Assembly: GCA_027604005.1 (NCBI GenBank)
Contig: JADGJT010000588.1
Span: forward strand, 1 to 10,791
Origin: Dinochytrium kinnereticum
Taxonomy: Eukaryota; Chytridiomycota; Chytridiomycetes; Chytridiales; Chytridiaceae
Reading direction: 5' to 3'
DNA: 10,791 nucleotides
Shown: piece after piece, positions 9,604 to 10,791 of the stretch
How the letters are laid out: each line of letters opens with the position of its first letter
How positions within the stretch are numbered: the first letter of the stretch is position 1
Notes under the pieces: model-generated
Databases searched by the model: none
What the model saw: only the letters and a program-made list of their open reading frames with translations
What the model was told of the DNA's origin: nothing
Program-made: the position numbers and the translations under genes

Positions 9604-10791
9604 TCACCTTCTGGAGTCTAAAAAGGCACTAGATGTATCTGCTATTACTTGAATAGCAAGACTTAATCGACACTGAATAATAAAATTCATGTGCCTCCAC
9701 TCTTTGTAAGCACTCTCTTGCGATGGATCGTTTAGAACAACAAGTAGATTGGTTCTAAGGAACTCCTTTAGTCCATCTCTTGCTGGCTTTAAGTGTTTGA
9801 AAAAGGAAATCCCGGCTTGGCTTTCATTTTCCTCCCCTCCTTCGCCTCTGAACATCTGAATACAGCGAAAACTCAATGGGTAGGTAGGGCCTGAAGTAAG
9901 TTTAGAAAGTTCTTGAGGTGCCATCGCCACAATATCGAATAGTGGAATCGCTGTGTGTTCTGAAATGAACGATTCAAGTTGGAAAATACGTCGGGAGCGG
10001 AGTTCCTGGTTTCGAAGTTGAACTAAAGCTGTAAACGACCTGTGATAACAAATGAGGAACATGGAAGACAGAATTATGATAGCTTACACGAAAGCGTAGA
10101 AGAAAAATATGGATGATACTGTGAAGGGATTACGCACAGGAATAGTGTAAGCAACAGTGAGCCTGCAGACATGTTAGCATAACTAGAGCGGGGGGGAAAT
10201 ACGAAGTTGCATAAGGATACAGACCAAACAAGTACAGACGTCAAGAAGCCGATAATGAACCCAGATATAAAACTAACTCATGAAATAAGAAAAATCATTC
10301 GAAATAGTATACCTCTGAGATACAAGGCAAATGCTGAAGTATATCATCAAAACGAAAGTAGCCGATATATATGTCTCGAAAGTCTCGCTGCTAGACTCAA
10401 AGACAGCATGTACCTGTGGCGGAGAAACATGCTATATCAAAACAATATGATATTGATGAAGTGTCAGGCAAACCTTCTCATCGACCCCTCGAATAAACCA
10501 GATTAAAGTCTCTAGATACACTGTCAAAATTGCGAATGTTGTTAAAGGACGTTGAATGATGTTGCTTGTCTTCCAAGGAAGAAACTTCATGATAAGGGCA
10601 TATATGGCAAAGGTTATCACCACCGATGATTGATAAATAATATCTATAGCGCATATTAAGCCATTTTTCACCAAGTGAGGTGAGAGAACCTAACTCAATT
10701 ACCTTCAAGAACCATCTTCTGCAAAAACGCAACGGTGATGGCATAAACAGCAAAGGAAAACATGGCAAGAACAAGGCATAACGTGTTTAGG
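9604..10791 (-). CDS. Unrecognised membrane protein, at least six membrane segments plus C-terminal tail (5' end outside window)
   Basis: I do not recognise the family. Reconstructed exons: 10791-10703 (partial), 10643-10474, 10413-10313, 10272-10225, 10162-10088, 10039-9604; introns of 59, 60, 40, 62 and 48 nt. The frame stays open across all joins and gives 305 visible residues. Six hydrophobic segments are seen near 2-24, 33-53, 62-80, 100-118, 121-143 and 149-168. A charged stretch (RNQELRSRRIFQLE, 170-183) and a soluble tail of about 120 residues follow. The tail shows no kinase, cyclase or RGS signature I can identify. One intron uses an unusual GTCTGT 5' site, chosen because it keeps the frame and rebuilds a membrane segment; its branch site TGCTAAC is good. 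The shape is that of a receptor or channel-like membrane module, but this is only inference. The stop at 9604 may instead lie in an intron. Confidence 0.6.

Noticed and set aside
9604..10062. Tail of the membrane protein as an RGS or cyclase domain
   Set aside because: The residues do not follow an RGS helix pattern, and no cyclase metal-binding or base-binding motif is visible.
10207..10506. Plus-strand 99-codon ORF
   Set aside because: It lies opposite several spliced exons of the minus-strand membrane protein, which form a coherent hydrophobic product.

Overview
The window looks like nuclear DNA of an intron-rich fungus. Genes are split by many short introns (mostly 40-100 nt) with GT...AG borders and TACTGAC/CTAAC-type branch points. 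The recognisable proteins are fungal in kind: carboxypeptidase S-like M20 peptidases and the coatomer subunit Sec27. I cannot place the species; the heavy intron load argues against a budding yeast.

Layout from left to right. (1) Minus strand, 1685 down to the window edge: a carboxypeptidase S-like gene (copy 1) whose 3' end is outside the window. (2) 1686-2201: an intergenic region shared by two divergent genes. (3) Plus strand, 2202-6384: a complete SEC27/COPB2 homologue (beta'-COP of the COPI coat). I reconstruct 18 exons and 937 residues; the first coding exon is just the start codon and one intron is 418 nt and T-rich. (4) 6385-6614: a short convergent intergenic region. (5) Minus strand, 8619 to 6615: a complete second carboxypeptidase S-like gene (copy 2; 5 exons, 576 residues). 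(6) Minus strand, 9164 to 8742: a doubtful 140-codon ORF encoding a membrane-segment protein, possibly a decayed fragment. (7) 9165-9603: no supported gene, but a short stretch is open on both strands. (8) Minus strand, from the right edge to 9604: the 3' part of an unrecognised gene whose product has at least six membrane segments and a soluble tail.

The two peptidase genes are paralogues in the same orientation, and the coatomer gene lies between them on the opposite strand. I see no functional pathway joining the genes. Beta'-COP is a housekeeping retrograde Golgi-to-ER coat subunit, and the peptidases are predicted vacuolar or secretory exopeptidases. I found no convincing new system: no CRISPR array, tRNA, rRNA or intact mobile element was seen. 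The least explained parts are the right-hand membrane protein and the DNA between 8742 and 9603.
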